Of a stretch of DNA of 64,000 nucleotides, positions 26,874-35,332 are shown one piece after another; position 1 is the first letter of the stretch, and every line of letters starts with the position of its first letter. The position numbers and the translations under genes were made by a program. Below the pieces are notes generated by a model. It was not told the DNA's origin and ran no database searches. It saw only the letters and a list, made by a program, of their open reading frames with translations. Source of the stretch: Acidimicrobiia bacterium (GTDB lineage Bacteria; Actinomycetota; Acidimicrobiia; Acidimicrobiales; Poriferisodalaceae); assembly GCA_022827265.1 (NCBI GenBank), contig JAJDTF010000018.1, positions 1 through 64,000 on the forward strand, read 5' to 3'.

Positions 26874-27042
26874 GCGTCGAGAAGCTAAGCGCTCTTGACA
26901 GGTTCCTGAGCGACCTCAGGGAAGAGTGTTGATAGTCCCGCATCGCCTTTGTGCAGCCGTCGCAGCAGCAGCCTCGCCTATATCTGGCGCGTGTCCCGCA
27001 CGGCGGAAGCGCCTTCGGCTTGAACCCTTGCGCTCTCCGGTG

Positions 27043-27464
27043 CTATTCGGCAGCCTCCCTGCCGATCTCACGATGAACGTGGACGTACTTCGGGCAAACC
27101 GTCTCGATTCTGCTCTTGTGGGCACAGAAGCCATCGAGTGTCCGGCAGGGCTCCTGCTTGACCGCTGGCCCCGTCTTGACGCGCTTGCGACTCTTCCCGC
27201 GACTCTGAGCCCTTTTGCGCTCCCGCTGCGATGTGCCTCCCCACACACCCGGCAGGTCGCTGGCACCCGGCTGCTTCGTCCATCGCTCGTGCGGCTCGCG
27301 GACTGGGCACTCGGCGCATATCCGCTCCGCCCTCTCGAATCCCTGCCAGCCTCACCCGCCGAGGGAAGTCACTACCTGACAGGCTCACTGCGGCACGCTG
27401 CCTGTGCCGCGACCTCGTCGGGGAGGGCAAGCCGCAGCGCCTCCACCACGTCGAGGACCGACAC
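27043..27464 (-). pseudogene. Degenerate WhiB-family regulator
   Basis: Two frames together give a WhiB-like protein. From GTG 27464: SVLDVVEALRLALPDE ... AACRSEPVR, then TAG. In another frame: GWQGFERAERICAECPVRE, then LPGVWGGTSQRERKRAQSR, the WhiB CxxCPV and G-V-W-G-G-T turn. WhiB needs four cysteines for its Fe-S cluster. The last one (expected at CPVREPC) is His here, and a frameshift and stops interrupt the N-terminal half. The frame ends at 27043 after a second Cys/His-rich tail. The gap 26874-27042 has no supported gene. Confidence 0.6.
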
Positions 27465-27691
27465 GCCTAGATTCTACTTTGTGAGCGCTATCAGCCTGAA
27501 GAAGCCCCGGTGTCAACCGTCGCGCGCCGTATGGCGGCGCTTCCAGGCCGACGGCCTTGGTGACTACCGCTGGGACATGCTCTCAGATTGCCCGAGAATT
27601 TGTTCGAGTGAAACGCGACGGCATACCTATTGCCGATCATCGCAGTTCGTCGGCTAGTGCTCGTACCACTCATTAGCGAAGAGGTGCAGCT

Positions 27692-28402
27692 ATGTCAGTA
27701 GATCCAACTCTAGATACAGAACGTCGCATCGTGCGCAATGGTCTTCCTTCAAATGATCTTGTTCACACTGCGTACGCCGATGGTAATGATCGGATCTTTC
27801 CTAGAATTCTCGATCTCTACCTAGCGCCAGGAAGCATCATTGCCGATGTAACGTATGGTAAAGGAGTCTTCTGGAGACGCATTCCACCCGAAAAATACGA
27901 ATTACGGGCCACTGACATACTCACTGGCATCGACTGTCGAAACTTGCCATACAGTGATAACGAGATAGACTGTGTTGTTCTGGACCCCCCGTACATGCAC
28001 TCGCCTGGTGGGACTACACATATGGCGCATGGTGCTTTCGAGGAGCACTATCGAAACAACAGTGCCAAGAACCTAACCGGAAAGAAATATCACGACGCGG
28101 TGGTAGAGCTGTACCGTCAAGCAGCTCAAGAAGCCTATCGAGTGCTGCGGCAACGGGGAATTCTCATTGTCAAGTGCCAAGATGAAGTATGTTCAAATCG
28201 TCAACGTTTCACCCATATTGAGATCATCCAGGGTCTCGACGAGATCGGCTTCATTCCCGAGGACCTGTTCGTAGCGGTAAGGAATAACAAGCCCGGAGTC
28301 AGTCGCGCGATTCGACAGGTTCATGCACGGAAGAACCACAGCTATTTCCTAGTCTTTTGGAAACCTGGCGAAGGTCGTCGCATCTGGGAGGCGCCAGAGT
28401 GA
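27692..28402 (+). CDS. DNA methyltransferase of a compact restriction-modification pair
   Basis: The 236-aa class I methyltransferase has a SAM-site segment [11 protein letters not shown] (51-61, in place of the usual FxGxG) followed by the catalytic DPPY at 98-101. Order motif I then IV suggests N6-adenine or N4-cytosine type. The gene is clearly AT-richer than its neighbours, with codon use unlike the chromosome, a sign of transfer. Its stop overlaps the next start (GTGA). Without a separate specificity domain it probably recognises a short site. Confidence 0.82.
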   Translation: MSVDPTLDTERRIVRNGLPSNDLVHTAYADGNDRIFPRILDLYLAPGSIIADVTYGKGVFWRRIPPEKYELRATDILTGIDCRNLPYSDNEIDCVVLDPPYMHSPGGTTHMAHGAFEEHYRNNSAKNLTGKKYHDAVVELYRQAAQEAYRVLRQRGILIVKCQDEVCSNRQRFTHIEIIQGLDEIGFIPEDLFVAVRNNKPGVSRAIRQVHARKNHSYFLVFWKPGEGRRIWEAPE

Positions 28403-28911
28403 ATCCGATTGATTTACTCATCGAGATTATTCAGGATCACGATCCCGAGGACATCTGGCGAGACTCTCCGCTTATTGGCTATCGGCTCCTCGGCAATACC
28501 AACCGCGGGGAAATTGGCGAGGAGTTTGTCCGCACCTATCTTCGGCATGCAGGCCTTAGAGTGACTCATGGAAATCGCACGGACGAGATCGACATGGATG
28601 TCGAAGGCTCGCAAGTAGAGGTCAAAACAGCTTCACTGGGCGCAAACGGGACATTCCAGTTCAACCATGTCCGGCTTGACCGTGCTTATGACTATCTCAT
28701 CTGTCTTGGAATCTGTCCTCACGAAATCGTCTTCAACCTGTGGGATAAGCGCGAAGTCAACGAAGGACTGGCAGGTCACTTGGTTGAGATGGCACAGAAT
28801 CAGGGTGTGACCTATAAGCTTACGAAAAAGCTCGGTGACATGCAGCCGATAGGCATCTTTCTTGAATCTGTACGTGAACGCTTACACTTGCAATTGCCGA
28901 ACGGAATGTGA
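28399..28911 (+). CDS. Putative restriction endonuclease partner (PD-(D/E)xK fold)
   Basis: Start GTG at 28399, coupled to the methyltransferase by a 4-nt overlap, gives 170 aa. The core [12 protein letters not shown] (38-49), TDEID (61-65) and VEVKTA (73-78) looks like the E ... D ... E-x-K active site of PD-(D/E)xK nucleases. [19 protein letters not shown] follows as in several type II enzymes. Specificity is unknown. The AT-rich composition matches the methyltransferase, so the pair moved together. Confidence 0.7.
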   Translation: MNPIDLLIEIIQDHDPEDIWRDSPLIGYRLLGNTNRGEIGEEFVRTYLRHAGLRVTHGNRTDEIDMDVEGSQVEVKTASLGANGTFQFNHVRLDRAYDYLICLGICPHEIVFNLWDKREVNEGLAGHLVEMAQNQGVTYKLTKKLGDMQPIGIFLESVRERLHLQLPNGM

Positions 28912-29014
28912 GTCGCACTGCTGCCTTGCGTCCTGGCTCGACTTAGTGCCGGACGTAGACGTTACGAGCATTGTGCTTCGGTTTTCTGGGCCAGTTTTGC
29001 TGACGCTAATCGAC

Positions 29015-29073
29015 TGACAGAGGATCATGATGTGAGCACTGATGGCGTGTACCAACTAACTGATCCTCTGTCA
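29015..29073. repeat. Perfect 13-bp inverted repeat with a 33-nt loop
   Basis: TGACAGAGGATCA at 29015-29027 and TGATCCTCTGTCA at 29061-29073 are exact complements. They lie in the 239-bp gap between the restriction pair and the convergent SIR2 operon. The element may be a transcription terminator, a binding site or a trace of a small mobile element; nothing else is seen in the gap. Confidence 0.7.
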
Positions 29074-29134
29074 AACACACGCCTTTACCACTGCTGGTTC
29101 ACCTCGATGGCGCCGTTCAGTGATCTCGAGCTCC

Positions 29135-29154
29135 GTGATCATAGAGACGATCAC
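29135..29154 (-). terminator. Possible terminator at the end of the SIR2 operon
   Basis: GTGATC (29135-29140) and GATCAC (29149-29154) flank an 8-nt loop and overlap the SIR2 stop codon. The stem is short and lacks a clear U tract, so this is weak. Confidence 0.3.
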
Positions 29155-30722
29155 AGGGACGCCGCGAGTGCCGCAAAGAAAGCGTCTGCCGTTTCAGTGA
29201 CGAGACGATCCTCCATCGTCGGATGCCCGGAGCCAGTCCAGAACGCATCCCTCGCTTCCCCGAAGCGCCGGATGTCTTCGGTCAGATGAGGCACCACCCA
29301 TCTCTCATCCAAACCGCGCGCGAAGTCCTCACTCCCTAGGACCCGCAGCAGGTCTTGGTCTCGCATGCTTGACCCTACGTAGATCCACAGCCGCTGGTTC
29401 CCGGCATCGAGCAGAGCCCGAAGAGCGGCGAGTTTTCCGTTGCCGACGCCGGTGTCGGTCTGTTCTGCGCTAACAACGCAGCTCTCCGGCCGGTCGATTG
29501 TGCCGTGTACTTTCAGGTAGGGCACCGCCGATACTTGGCCTGCGAGATACTGGGTGACGTAGTCGGCTGCGCCCTCGAACTCTGCGGCGTCAGCGAAGAC
29601 TCTGAGAGGCACCGCAGCGTGCGATTCGATGAGGGTGTCGAAGTTGACCGTCACTAGAACGACTCGCCCTACACGCTCGTCGAGATACCGGCAAAGGCTC
29701 CTGACCGCTGGTCCAGCGTTGGGAACGAGTTGGTCGTGGAGGTCCTTGAAGTCCTCGAGGGTCGGGAGGGACCCGCTGAAGTGCCGTTCTTCAGCGCGGA
29801 TCACCTGCTCTAGCGTGAGTTGTTGGATGAAGTCCTCAGCGTCCAAGGACATCTCACGAGGCGTCAACCACCCATCCTTTGCACCGGCCCACTCGTAATA
29901 CCTCCGAGCTAGCTCGGAGGATCCGTGGCGGGAAGCATGGAGGCCAAGTAGCCGTGCAATGGCAGAGTCTCGCATTCGGTTGCCGAGCGGGAACCCGGAC
30001 GATGCGGAGAAACCGGCTGCGAGGAAGACAACCACGGCCTGGTTTTCCTTCGATATCCGCGCCGCCACAGCAGGAAGCTCGTCTGGCCCATGCCTGGAGA
30101 GCAGGTGTTCGCCCTCGACTGCGAGCCGAAATCCTGCCTTGGGTTGACAGTGAGCCGTGACATCGATCTCACTCTCCACAATGACGAATAGGGTCCTGAG
30201 CGTTTGGCTCGGGAGGTTCATCAGGTACAGGGTGAAGAGTTCCCAGATCGCAGACCTGAAATCGAGGTCTACTTGACTGACCCTGTAAGCGACGATCGCA
30301 GCCTGTGACTCGGCCTCATCCAGCTCGCGGCTCGTAACTGCGCAGCAGACATCGATGACCGTCTGCTCGCCTGGACTGAGTTCCCCTCCGGCGGGTGGAT
30401 CCACAAACTCCCAGGAATTTGCGCCTTGAGAATCCACTCGCGCGACCTTTCCGCGACCGCCGAACCTCGTGCCGTCCAGTGCTTGCTCGACAGTTGCGAT
30501 CCGCGCGGCATCAGCGCTCGGCGGGGTACGCCGCTGGCCCGCAGGTGCACCTGCGACGAACAGCGGAGCATCGAGAACAGCCGCGAGGGCCTCGATGCTC
30601 GGAAGGGCTGCATCAAGGTCGTCGACCAATACCGGTACCACGGTGATGGTATTGGCAAGGCTGCGCTCGTGATGCCGAGCGAGCTGCGGCGCAAGGTCAA
30701 GAAGCGCCGTTGCCCGGCTCAT
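29151..30722 (-). CDS. SIR2-domain protein, probable NAD-consuming effector of a defence operon
   Basis: Residues about 228-523 form a SIR2-like domain: AAGFSASSGFPLGNRM (236-250), VTVNFDTLIE, LKVHGTID with the catalytic His, and YVGSSMRDQDLL. In known anti-phage systems such domains degrade NAD+ on infection. Residues 1-225 are an uncharacterised N-terminal domain with no match recognised. It is the last gene of a minus-strand unit and overlaps its upstream neighbour by 26 nt. The NADase role is inferred from the family. Confidence 0.82.
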   Translation of the reverse strand: MSRATALLDLAPQLARHHERSLANTITVVPVLVDDLDAALPSIEALAAVLDAPLFVAGAPAGQRRTPPSADAARIATVEQALDGTRFGGRGKVARVDSQGANSWEFVDPPAGGELSPGEQTVIDVCCAVTSRELDEAESQAAIVAYRVSQVDLDFRSAIWELFTLYLMNLPSQTLRTLFVIVESEIDVTAHCQPKAGFRLAVEGEHLLSRHGPDELPAVAARISKENQAVVVFLAAGFSASSGFPLGNRMRDSAIARLLGLHASRHGSSELARRYYEWAGAKDGWLTPREMSLDAEDFIQQLTLEQVIRAEERHFSGSLPTLEDFKDLHDQLVPNAGPAVRSLCRYLDERVGRVVLVTVNFDTLIESHAAVPLRVFADAAEFEGAADYVTQYLAGQVSAVPYLKVHGTIDRPESCVVSAEQTDTGVGNGKLAALRALLDAGNQRLWIYVGSSMRDQDLLRVLGSEDFARGLDERWVVPHLTEDIRRFGEARDAFWTGSGHPTMEDRLVTETADAFFAALAASL

Positions 30723-31698
30723 TGTCTGACAGTTGTAGCTCGGTGAGATGTTCTAGCAACTGAGCGCGAAGGCGCGCGGTATCGCGGGGACGCTCGTGGA
30801 TCAGACCGAAGGCTGCAAGGCTCGGCAGCTGCACCCGTAGTTCCTCAACGAGGGCATCGAACGCTTCGGCGAAGAGATCGGGAGTTGCGTGCGCTCGGTG
30901 CCCCCTGCTCAGGTCCTGAGCGACGCGGTGAATGACATCGGTCACCGCGTCTGCGCGGACCCACACCTTGCCATCGTTTCCGCCGCGAGCGTCCTGCACT
31001 CTCAGCCCACTGCCGAGTCGACGTCGCGCCTCGTACAGCATCCAGCCACTGACGAGCGTCTGATTGGCCCGGTCGCGCCGGCCAGATGGAGATAGCACAT
31101 CAGCGAAGCGCTGAACCGGTGCGAAGAAGGCGCGGTCCACAAGGTCCTTGTTTGGCCCACCTGCGAACCTGGTCAATGCGCGCCTTTCGTCGGTGCATCG
31201 ATTCACGAGCAGTGCGATCACGACTCCAGCGGCGGGGATTTGCAGGGGCTTGTCTGTGCCTGCGAGCAGGCCTACAACCGACTCGATGCGGTGCCGAGAC
31301 CATTCTCGATAGAGCGAACCGAGCAATCGATCGTATGCATCAGCCATCAATGCCGTACGTCGCCCCGGATGGTCTGCGTTCTGGCTGGACAAGTAGTCGA
31401 TAAGACACCGGCCCTCAGGAGTAACCAAGTAGCGCGCCGGAGTGACCTCCATAGTCCAAGGAGGACCGGGAACCCCGTCCACAGTTGTCGCGTCCAGCGC
31501 CAATAACTCACGGCGTAAACGCTGCCCTTGGGCCACTGGATCGAACCAGCGTCGGGCCAAGACAAGGTCTCCTTCGAGATCAGCGGGTTCTGCGCCCATC
31601 GTCTCTGTCCAGATCGAGATGAGCGCATGGAGTGTGACGGCCGCGTCCAACCGCGCGAGATCCTTCGGGTCGCCCAGCAAGGGGCCAAGGCCCGTCAA
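30697..31698 (-). CDS. Unknown protein between the SMC-like ATPase and the SIR2 protein
   Basis: The 333-aa mainly helical, soluble protein shows no recognised domain. It overlaps the ATPase stop by 4 nt and the SIR2 start by 26 nt, so the three are translated together. In Lamassu-type systems a protein of unknown fold accompanies an SMC-like ATPase and a variable effector; this one holds that position, but no sequence similarity to LmuC can be claimed from reading alone. Confidence 0.7.
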   Translation of the reverse strand: MTGLGPLLGDPKDLARLDAAVTLHALISIWTETMGAEPADLEGDLVLARRWFDPVAQGQRLRRELLALDATTVDGVPGPPWTMEVTPARYLVTPEGRCLIDYLSSQNADHPGRRTALMADAYDRLLGSLYREWSRHRIESVVGLLAGTDKPLQIPAAGVVIALLVNRCTDERRALTRFAGGPNKDLVDRAFFAPVQRFADVLSPSGRRDRANQTLVSGWMLYEARRRLGSGLRVQDARGGNDGKVWVRADAVTDVIHRVAQDLSRGHRAHATPDLFAEAFDALVEELRVQLPSLAAFGLIHERPRDTARLRAQLLEHLTELQLSDNEPGNGAS

Positions 31699-34094
31699 CG
31701 GGCGAGTTCCCTCACGCCGTAGCCCTTAGAAGCGACCTGCTCGGCCATCTCTTGAAGGTCGCGTTGTTCGGTTTTGAGTGCGGTCCTCTCTAGTTGTTCA
31801 TAGTCGCGAGCGAGTGGCAGTATCACAACGACCTGGTCGGTGGGATGCTGTGGAATCCGATCCTCGAGGACGTCAAACAACTGCTGTAGCCGGTCGTGTG
31901 CGATGAAAGCACCGAATTCGTCCAAGACCACAAGACGATTCTGCGGTGGGTTGTCCTCGTCATCTAGGAGCCCCAAGCGGGCCCGGGTGTAGGCGAAAGC
32001 CTGTTCGCCTGACGAGAACGCCTCGAGGGGCCGGCTACGAATGATCTCACCCTCGGTCCAAAGCACTTCTCGCGCTTCGAGGTCAACAGCGATATCTCCC
32101 GCGGCCTCTGGTAACAGTTCTCGTCGGACGCGTTCGTTGTTGAACCAATCGCTGAAGCGTCGCCCTAACCAGGATTTCAGTTCCTTGACGTACATCTCGG
32201 CCTCGGGACTCTGACTCCGAATATGCCGCCCGACGCCAATCAAGGCACGCTCCACCGCTGCAAGTTGAGCCCGCACCGCTCCAAGTCGATCGAGGACAGC
32301 GTCGAGCCGTTCGCGAAGGCTCTCGATGTATCGAGCCTGCGCCTCGTTTGAGGTGTGCTGCGCTGGCTCAAGAGCGAGCGCATCGCGAAGCCACCCAAGA
32401 TCGTCACGGTTGGCCAGCATGTTCCACGCTCGCTGGACATCGGATTCCGTTCGCGCCAGTTCGGAGCGCCTCGCACTTAGTGACTCACGAGCGATCCGTT
32501 CCGCTTCTCGAGCCACTTCGAGCGCGTCGCCGTACTCTACGAGCGCGTCATCGAGAAGTTCCTGTGGCACACCAGCGCTCTCAAGGCTCTGTTCAAGACG
32601 CTGACGGAGATCGGCGGGATCGGACACTGACGATCCGCCCAAGCGTTCGACGAGGCTCGCCCTTCGACCTGCCAACTGGACAATCTCGTCGTCGAGCCGT
32701 GCCTTCTCCTCTTCCAATGATCGAACCCCGCCTGAGCCGGCGGCGGGCAAGGCTGCGACCGCCTTTCGCACGCGCTCTTCATTCGTCTGTACAAGCCGGT
32801 TGTACCTTTCAACCTCGTTGATGTGGGCCAGTAGCGCCGTCACCTGTGCCTGTCGCCGAACCTGAGCGTCCAGTTGTTCCTGCACAGCTTCGGCTGCGGG
32901 CGGAGGTGGGTGCCCTTCGAGCGCCCTCCTGCGGTTGAACATGCCGCAGCGAGTCTGTGCCACGGTCAGGCTTAGATCTGTCTCGAGCTCCTCGAATACA
33001 ATCTCGTCGGCGAGGCCAGTTTCCTCGCCTTGCGCCAGGCGATCCGTGATCTCGTCCAGAAGTTCGCGCATGACCGGTGCAGCATCGAGGGAACGCTGCT
33101 CAAGTTCAAGCGCTTCGATGGTTTCACCTACTAGAGCCGATTCCGCTTCCACCCCCGAGCGCTCGTCAACGATGCCGAGTTGAGTTGCGAGCGTGGAGGC
33201 CCTTCTGACGGAATCCGCCAGCTTGCGCCGGTTCTTAGAGGTCGTCTGTTGCGCATTCCTAAGTTCTTTCTGAACCGGGCCGGCCAAGGCTGAACTCTGC
33301 ACGATCTCGCGGAGCTCCGTATCGATGGCCCTGCGCCTTGCCTGGCGATCGGCGATGTCCCCTTCGACTTCCGTCAGTTCTGCCTGGAGCTGTGGCGCCT
33401 CCTCCGAATAACGGTCAAGCCGGCGTTGAAGATCCACGGCGTCGCTGACGAGTTTGTGCTGCGAGTAGGCCCGCTCTGCCTCGGCGGCCGCGCGCTCGTG
33501 TTCTTCTTCGGCATTGACCAACGACTGTCTAAGGAAAGGAATGGCGGCGTCCGTCCATCCACCGAACATGAGTCGGAGATCGTCAGCTTTGTGCTCAAGC
33601 ACAGCTAGCGGGGTGCCCTCCCCCCCGGTGTATCGGGCAGCCCACCGGTGAACCGCCTCGGCTTCCGCATCGGCCCGATTGGCAAGCGTCTCAACGATGC
33701 CCTCGTCGCCGGCAATCCGGTGGACTCGCATGAGGTTCCGGAGTTCGCTCATTGTCGTTGGAGCGCCGTCGACCTCAAGCGTCTCGAACCAAGCCTCGTC
33801 TGGTGCGCCGCTGGGTTCTCCAGGCCACTCGCGGCTGTCCGCTCTCCAGAGAACCAGATTTGCACCGCGGAGGTTCTCTGCGCGGACCTCGAAGCTGCCT
33901 AGTCCAGTACGGAGGCTCTCCCAAGCAGGAGACCTCAGACGATAAGGCATCTCGCCACAACAGATCTCCAGTACCCGCACCGCCAGCGACTTCCCAATGC
34001 CGTTGCGGCCCTCGATGACCGACAGCGGCACGTCTGACAATCCGTCAAGGACCCTGAGCGGCCCAATCGGATCGGTACTAATGCGAATCTGCAT
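31695..34094 (-). CDS. SMC/RecN-like ABC ATPase with long coiled coil
   Basis: The 799-aa protein has Walker A GRNGIGKS at 29-36. Long Glu/Arg/Ala-rich coiled coil spans about 190-640. The ABC signature is FSSGEQAF near 710 and Walker B is RLVVLDEFGAF near 735. The layout is that of SMC-like sensors in defence systems, which bind DNA ends or unusual DNA. Operon neighbours are a methyltransferase, a small protein, an unknown protein and a SIR2 effector, which points to phage or plasmid defence. Confidence 0.85.
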   Translation of the reverse strand: MQIRISTDPIGPLRVLDGLSDVPLSVIEGRNGIGKSLAVRVLEICCGEMPYRLRSPAWESLRTGLGSFEVRAENLRGANLVLWRADSREWPGEPSGAPDEAWFETLEVDGAPTTMSELRNLMRVHRIAGDEGIVETLANRADAEAEAVHRWAARYTGGEGTPLAVLEHKADDLRLMFGGWTDAAIPFLRQSLVNAEEEHERAAAEAERAYSQHKLVSDAVDLQRRLDRYSEEAPQLQAELTEVEGDIADRQARRRAIDTELREIVQSSALAGPVQKELRNAQQTTSKNRRKLADSVRRASTLATQLGIVDERSGVEAESALVGETIEALELEQRSLDAAPVMRELLDEITDRLAQGEETGLADEIVFEELETDLSLTVAQTRCGMFNRRRALEGHPPPPAAEAVQEQLDAQVRRQAQVTALLAHINEVERYNRLVQTNEERVRKAVAALPAAGSGGVRSLEEEKARLDDEIVQLAGRRASLVERLGGSSVSDPADLRQRLEQSLESAGVPQELLDDALVEYGDALEVAREAERIARESLSARRSELARTESDVQRAWNMLANRDDLGWLRDALALEPAQHTSNEAQARYIESLRERLDAVLDRLGAVRAQLAAVERALIGVGRHIRSQSPEAEMYVKELKSWLGRRFSDWFNNERVRRELLPEAAGDIAVDLEAREVLWTEGEIIRSRPLEAFSSGEQAFAYTRARLGLLDDEDNPPQNRLVVLDEFGAFIAHDRLQQLFDVLEDRIPQHPTDQVVVILPLARDYEQLERTALKTEQRDLQEMAEQVASKGYGVRELAR

Positions 34095-34272
34095 CGGCTA
34101 AGAGGGCGCGGAGAGAGCGCGTCACGCTGGCTTCTGTGTCGTCGAGCGCGGACAGCAACCTGACCAGCTGAACATCGGGGCCAGCGCCCTGACGCTGCGC
34201 ACCATCAAGGACGCCGATCACTCGGGTGGTGTCAGCCGGCAGTGCGGCATCTGGGCCCGTGCCGTCACTCAT
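34078..34272 (-). CDS. 64-aa small protein linking the methyltransferase and the ATPase
   Basis: Start at ATG 34272, overlapping the methyltransferase stop by 8 nt, and its own stop overlaps the ATPase start by 17 nt. The product (SDGTGPDAALPADTTRVIG ... TRSLRALLADADSH) is acidic and helical, with no family recognised. Tight overlap on both sides suggests it is a real subunit or regulator of the operon. Confidence 0.55.
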   Translation of the reverse strand: MSDGTGPDAALPADTTRVIGVLDGAQRQGAGPDVQLVRLLSALDDTEASVTRSLRALLADADSH

Positions 34273-35215
34273 CGGCCTTCTCCAGCACCTTTTTGAGCCT
34301 AGACCGAGCCGATCTTGTGTACTTGGCTGAAGCTTCGAATCCCAACGCTCTGCGGCCAAGTTCAGCAGCAGCAACTAGGGCAGTGCCGGAGCCGCTGAAG
34401 GGATCGAGAACGAGACCTCTGGGTGGTGTGGAGGTGAGGATTCTGCGCTTCACGAAATCGATCGGGAATGTCGCTGAGTGGCCGTTGGTTGTCGCAGGCG
34501 GATCGTGCACTACGACATCCAACGCGCCCGGCTCGGCGGCGTCGAGGTCGTAGTAGTAGCTCGGCCGGCGCCCGCCGGACTGTCGCTGTACGAAGTGGAA
34601 CCAGTGCTCGTGCGACATTCTCAACCGATCACGTTCCGGGCGAGGCATTGGGTTCGGCTTTGCCCAGATCAGATCGTTACGCAGGATCCACCCGTGATCC
34701 TGCATTGCGATCGCGAACCTTGCGGGCACAAGCAGAAGCTGCTTGTCGTGCAAATAGCCGCCCGACGGGGTCCGTCGCCGTGTACGCCCACCATTGAGCC
34801 CCTGTCGGCCGCCATCTCTGATGCTGCTCCAACGCGCGAAATAGGTGTCGCCTAGGTTTACCCAAAGGCTTGAGGTTGACCGCAAGGTGCGGCGTGCTTT
34901 TGAGAAGAACTCGACCAAGTGATCGACATACCAATGCGGGTACGGCTCAAGCCCAAGCACTCCGCCCGCTCGTGAGTACCAGTCGAACGGAGGCGTCCGT
35001 TCGTCGGTACAGCCGACAGACCGCCACTCGTCGAGGACCGACTCGTCGTGGGTCAGGCCGTACGTCCGCATACCCCAGTACGGCGGAGAGGTAATGAGGA
35101 GGTCAACCGAATCATCCTCAACCTCGTCAACGAGCCGATAAGCGTCTCCGGTTCTAATCGAGCCCAGTGGTTCGGTTTCGGGATTGTCTGCTGCGGCCGC
35201 ACTTCGACTTCGCAC
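34265..35215 (-). CDS. DNA methyltransferase, probable N4-cytosine type (beta order)
   Basis: The catalytic motif TSPPYWGMR comes first (about residues 41-49). The SAM-site motif VLDPFSGSGTAL lies near the C-terminus, the beta-class order typical of m4C enzymes. Length of 316 aa is normal. It is the first gene of the ATPase/SIR2 operon, so it may mark self DNA. The start is a GTG at 35215 and the first codons (RSRSAAAAD) are encoded by a palindromic repeat, so the true start may differ by a few codons. Confidence 0.85.
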   Translation of the reverse strand: MRSRSAAAADNPETEPLGSIRTGDAYRLVDEVEDDSVDLLITSPPYWGMRTYGLTHDESVLDEWRSVGCTDERTPPFDWYSRAGGVLGLEPYPHWYVDHLVEFFSKARRTLRSTSSLWVNLGDTYFARWSSIRDGGRQGLNGGRTRRRTPSGGYLHDKQLLLVPARFAIAMQDHGWILRNDLIWAKPNPMPRPERDRLRMSHEHWFHFVQRQSGGRRPSYYYDLDAAEPGALDVVVHDPPATTNGHSATFPIDFVKRRILTSTPPRGLVLDPFSGSGTALVAAAELGRRALGFEASAKYTRSARSRLKKVLEKADE

Positions 35216-35251
35216 ATTCTGAGCCTAACATCGAAGTGCGGCCGCACTTCG
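35193..35251. promoter_or_regulatory. Long palindromes over the start of the methyltransferase-SMC-SIR2 operon
   Basis: A 15-bp perfect inverted repeat has arms 35193-35207 and 35231-35245. The right arm sits in a 20-bp perfect palindrome CGAAGTGCGGCCGCACTTCG (35232-35251). The left arm is in a less perfect copy, 45 bp away. Between them on the minus strand lie the GTG start and a possible -10 (TAGGCT). The layout suggests an operator for autoregulation or methylation-sensitive control; a protein is not identified. Confidence 0.6.
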
Positions 35252-35292
35252 CAAGGGCAGATGCGATGCTCCGCCCAGCTCCAAGGGCCGTA

Positions 35293-35332
35293 TTCAGTCC
35301 ACCCGGCGGGCGTCGGGGATGAGGTTGATCTC
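35293..35332. repeat. Right boundary repeat of the defence island (3' end of the dioxygenase gene)
   Basis: This is the partner of 26327-26366. It coincides with the last codons and stop of the intact dioxygenase gene. The two copies are in direct orientation and enclose the restriction pair and the SIR2 operon. Confidence 0.75.

Noticed and set aside
26926-27657. Plus-strand 243-codon ORF over the WhiB remnant
   Set aside because: Composition follows the opposite-strand WhiB-like sequence; no domain, no ribosome site.
29151-34094. Naming the SMC-SIR2 unit a Lamassu or Wadjet system
   Set aside because: The SMC plus effector plan is similar, but neither the LmuC nor the JetA/B/D partners can be recognised by reading.
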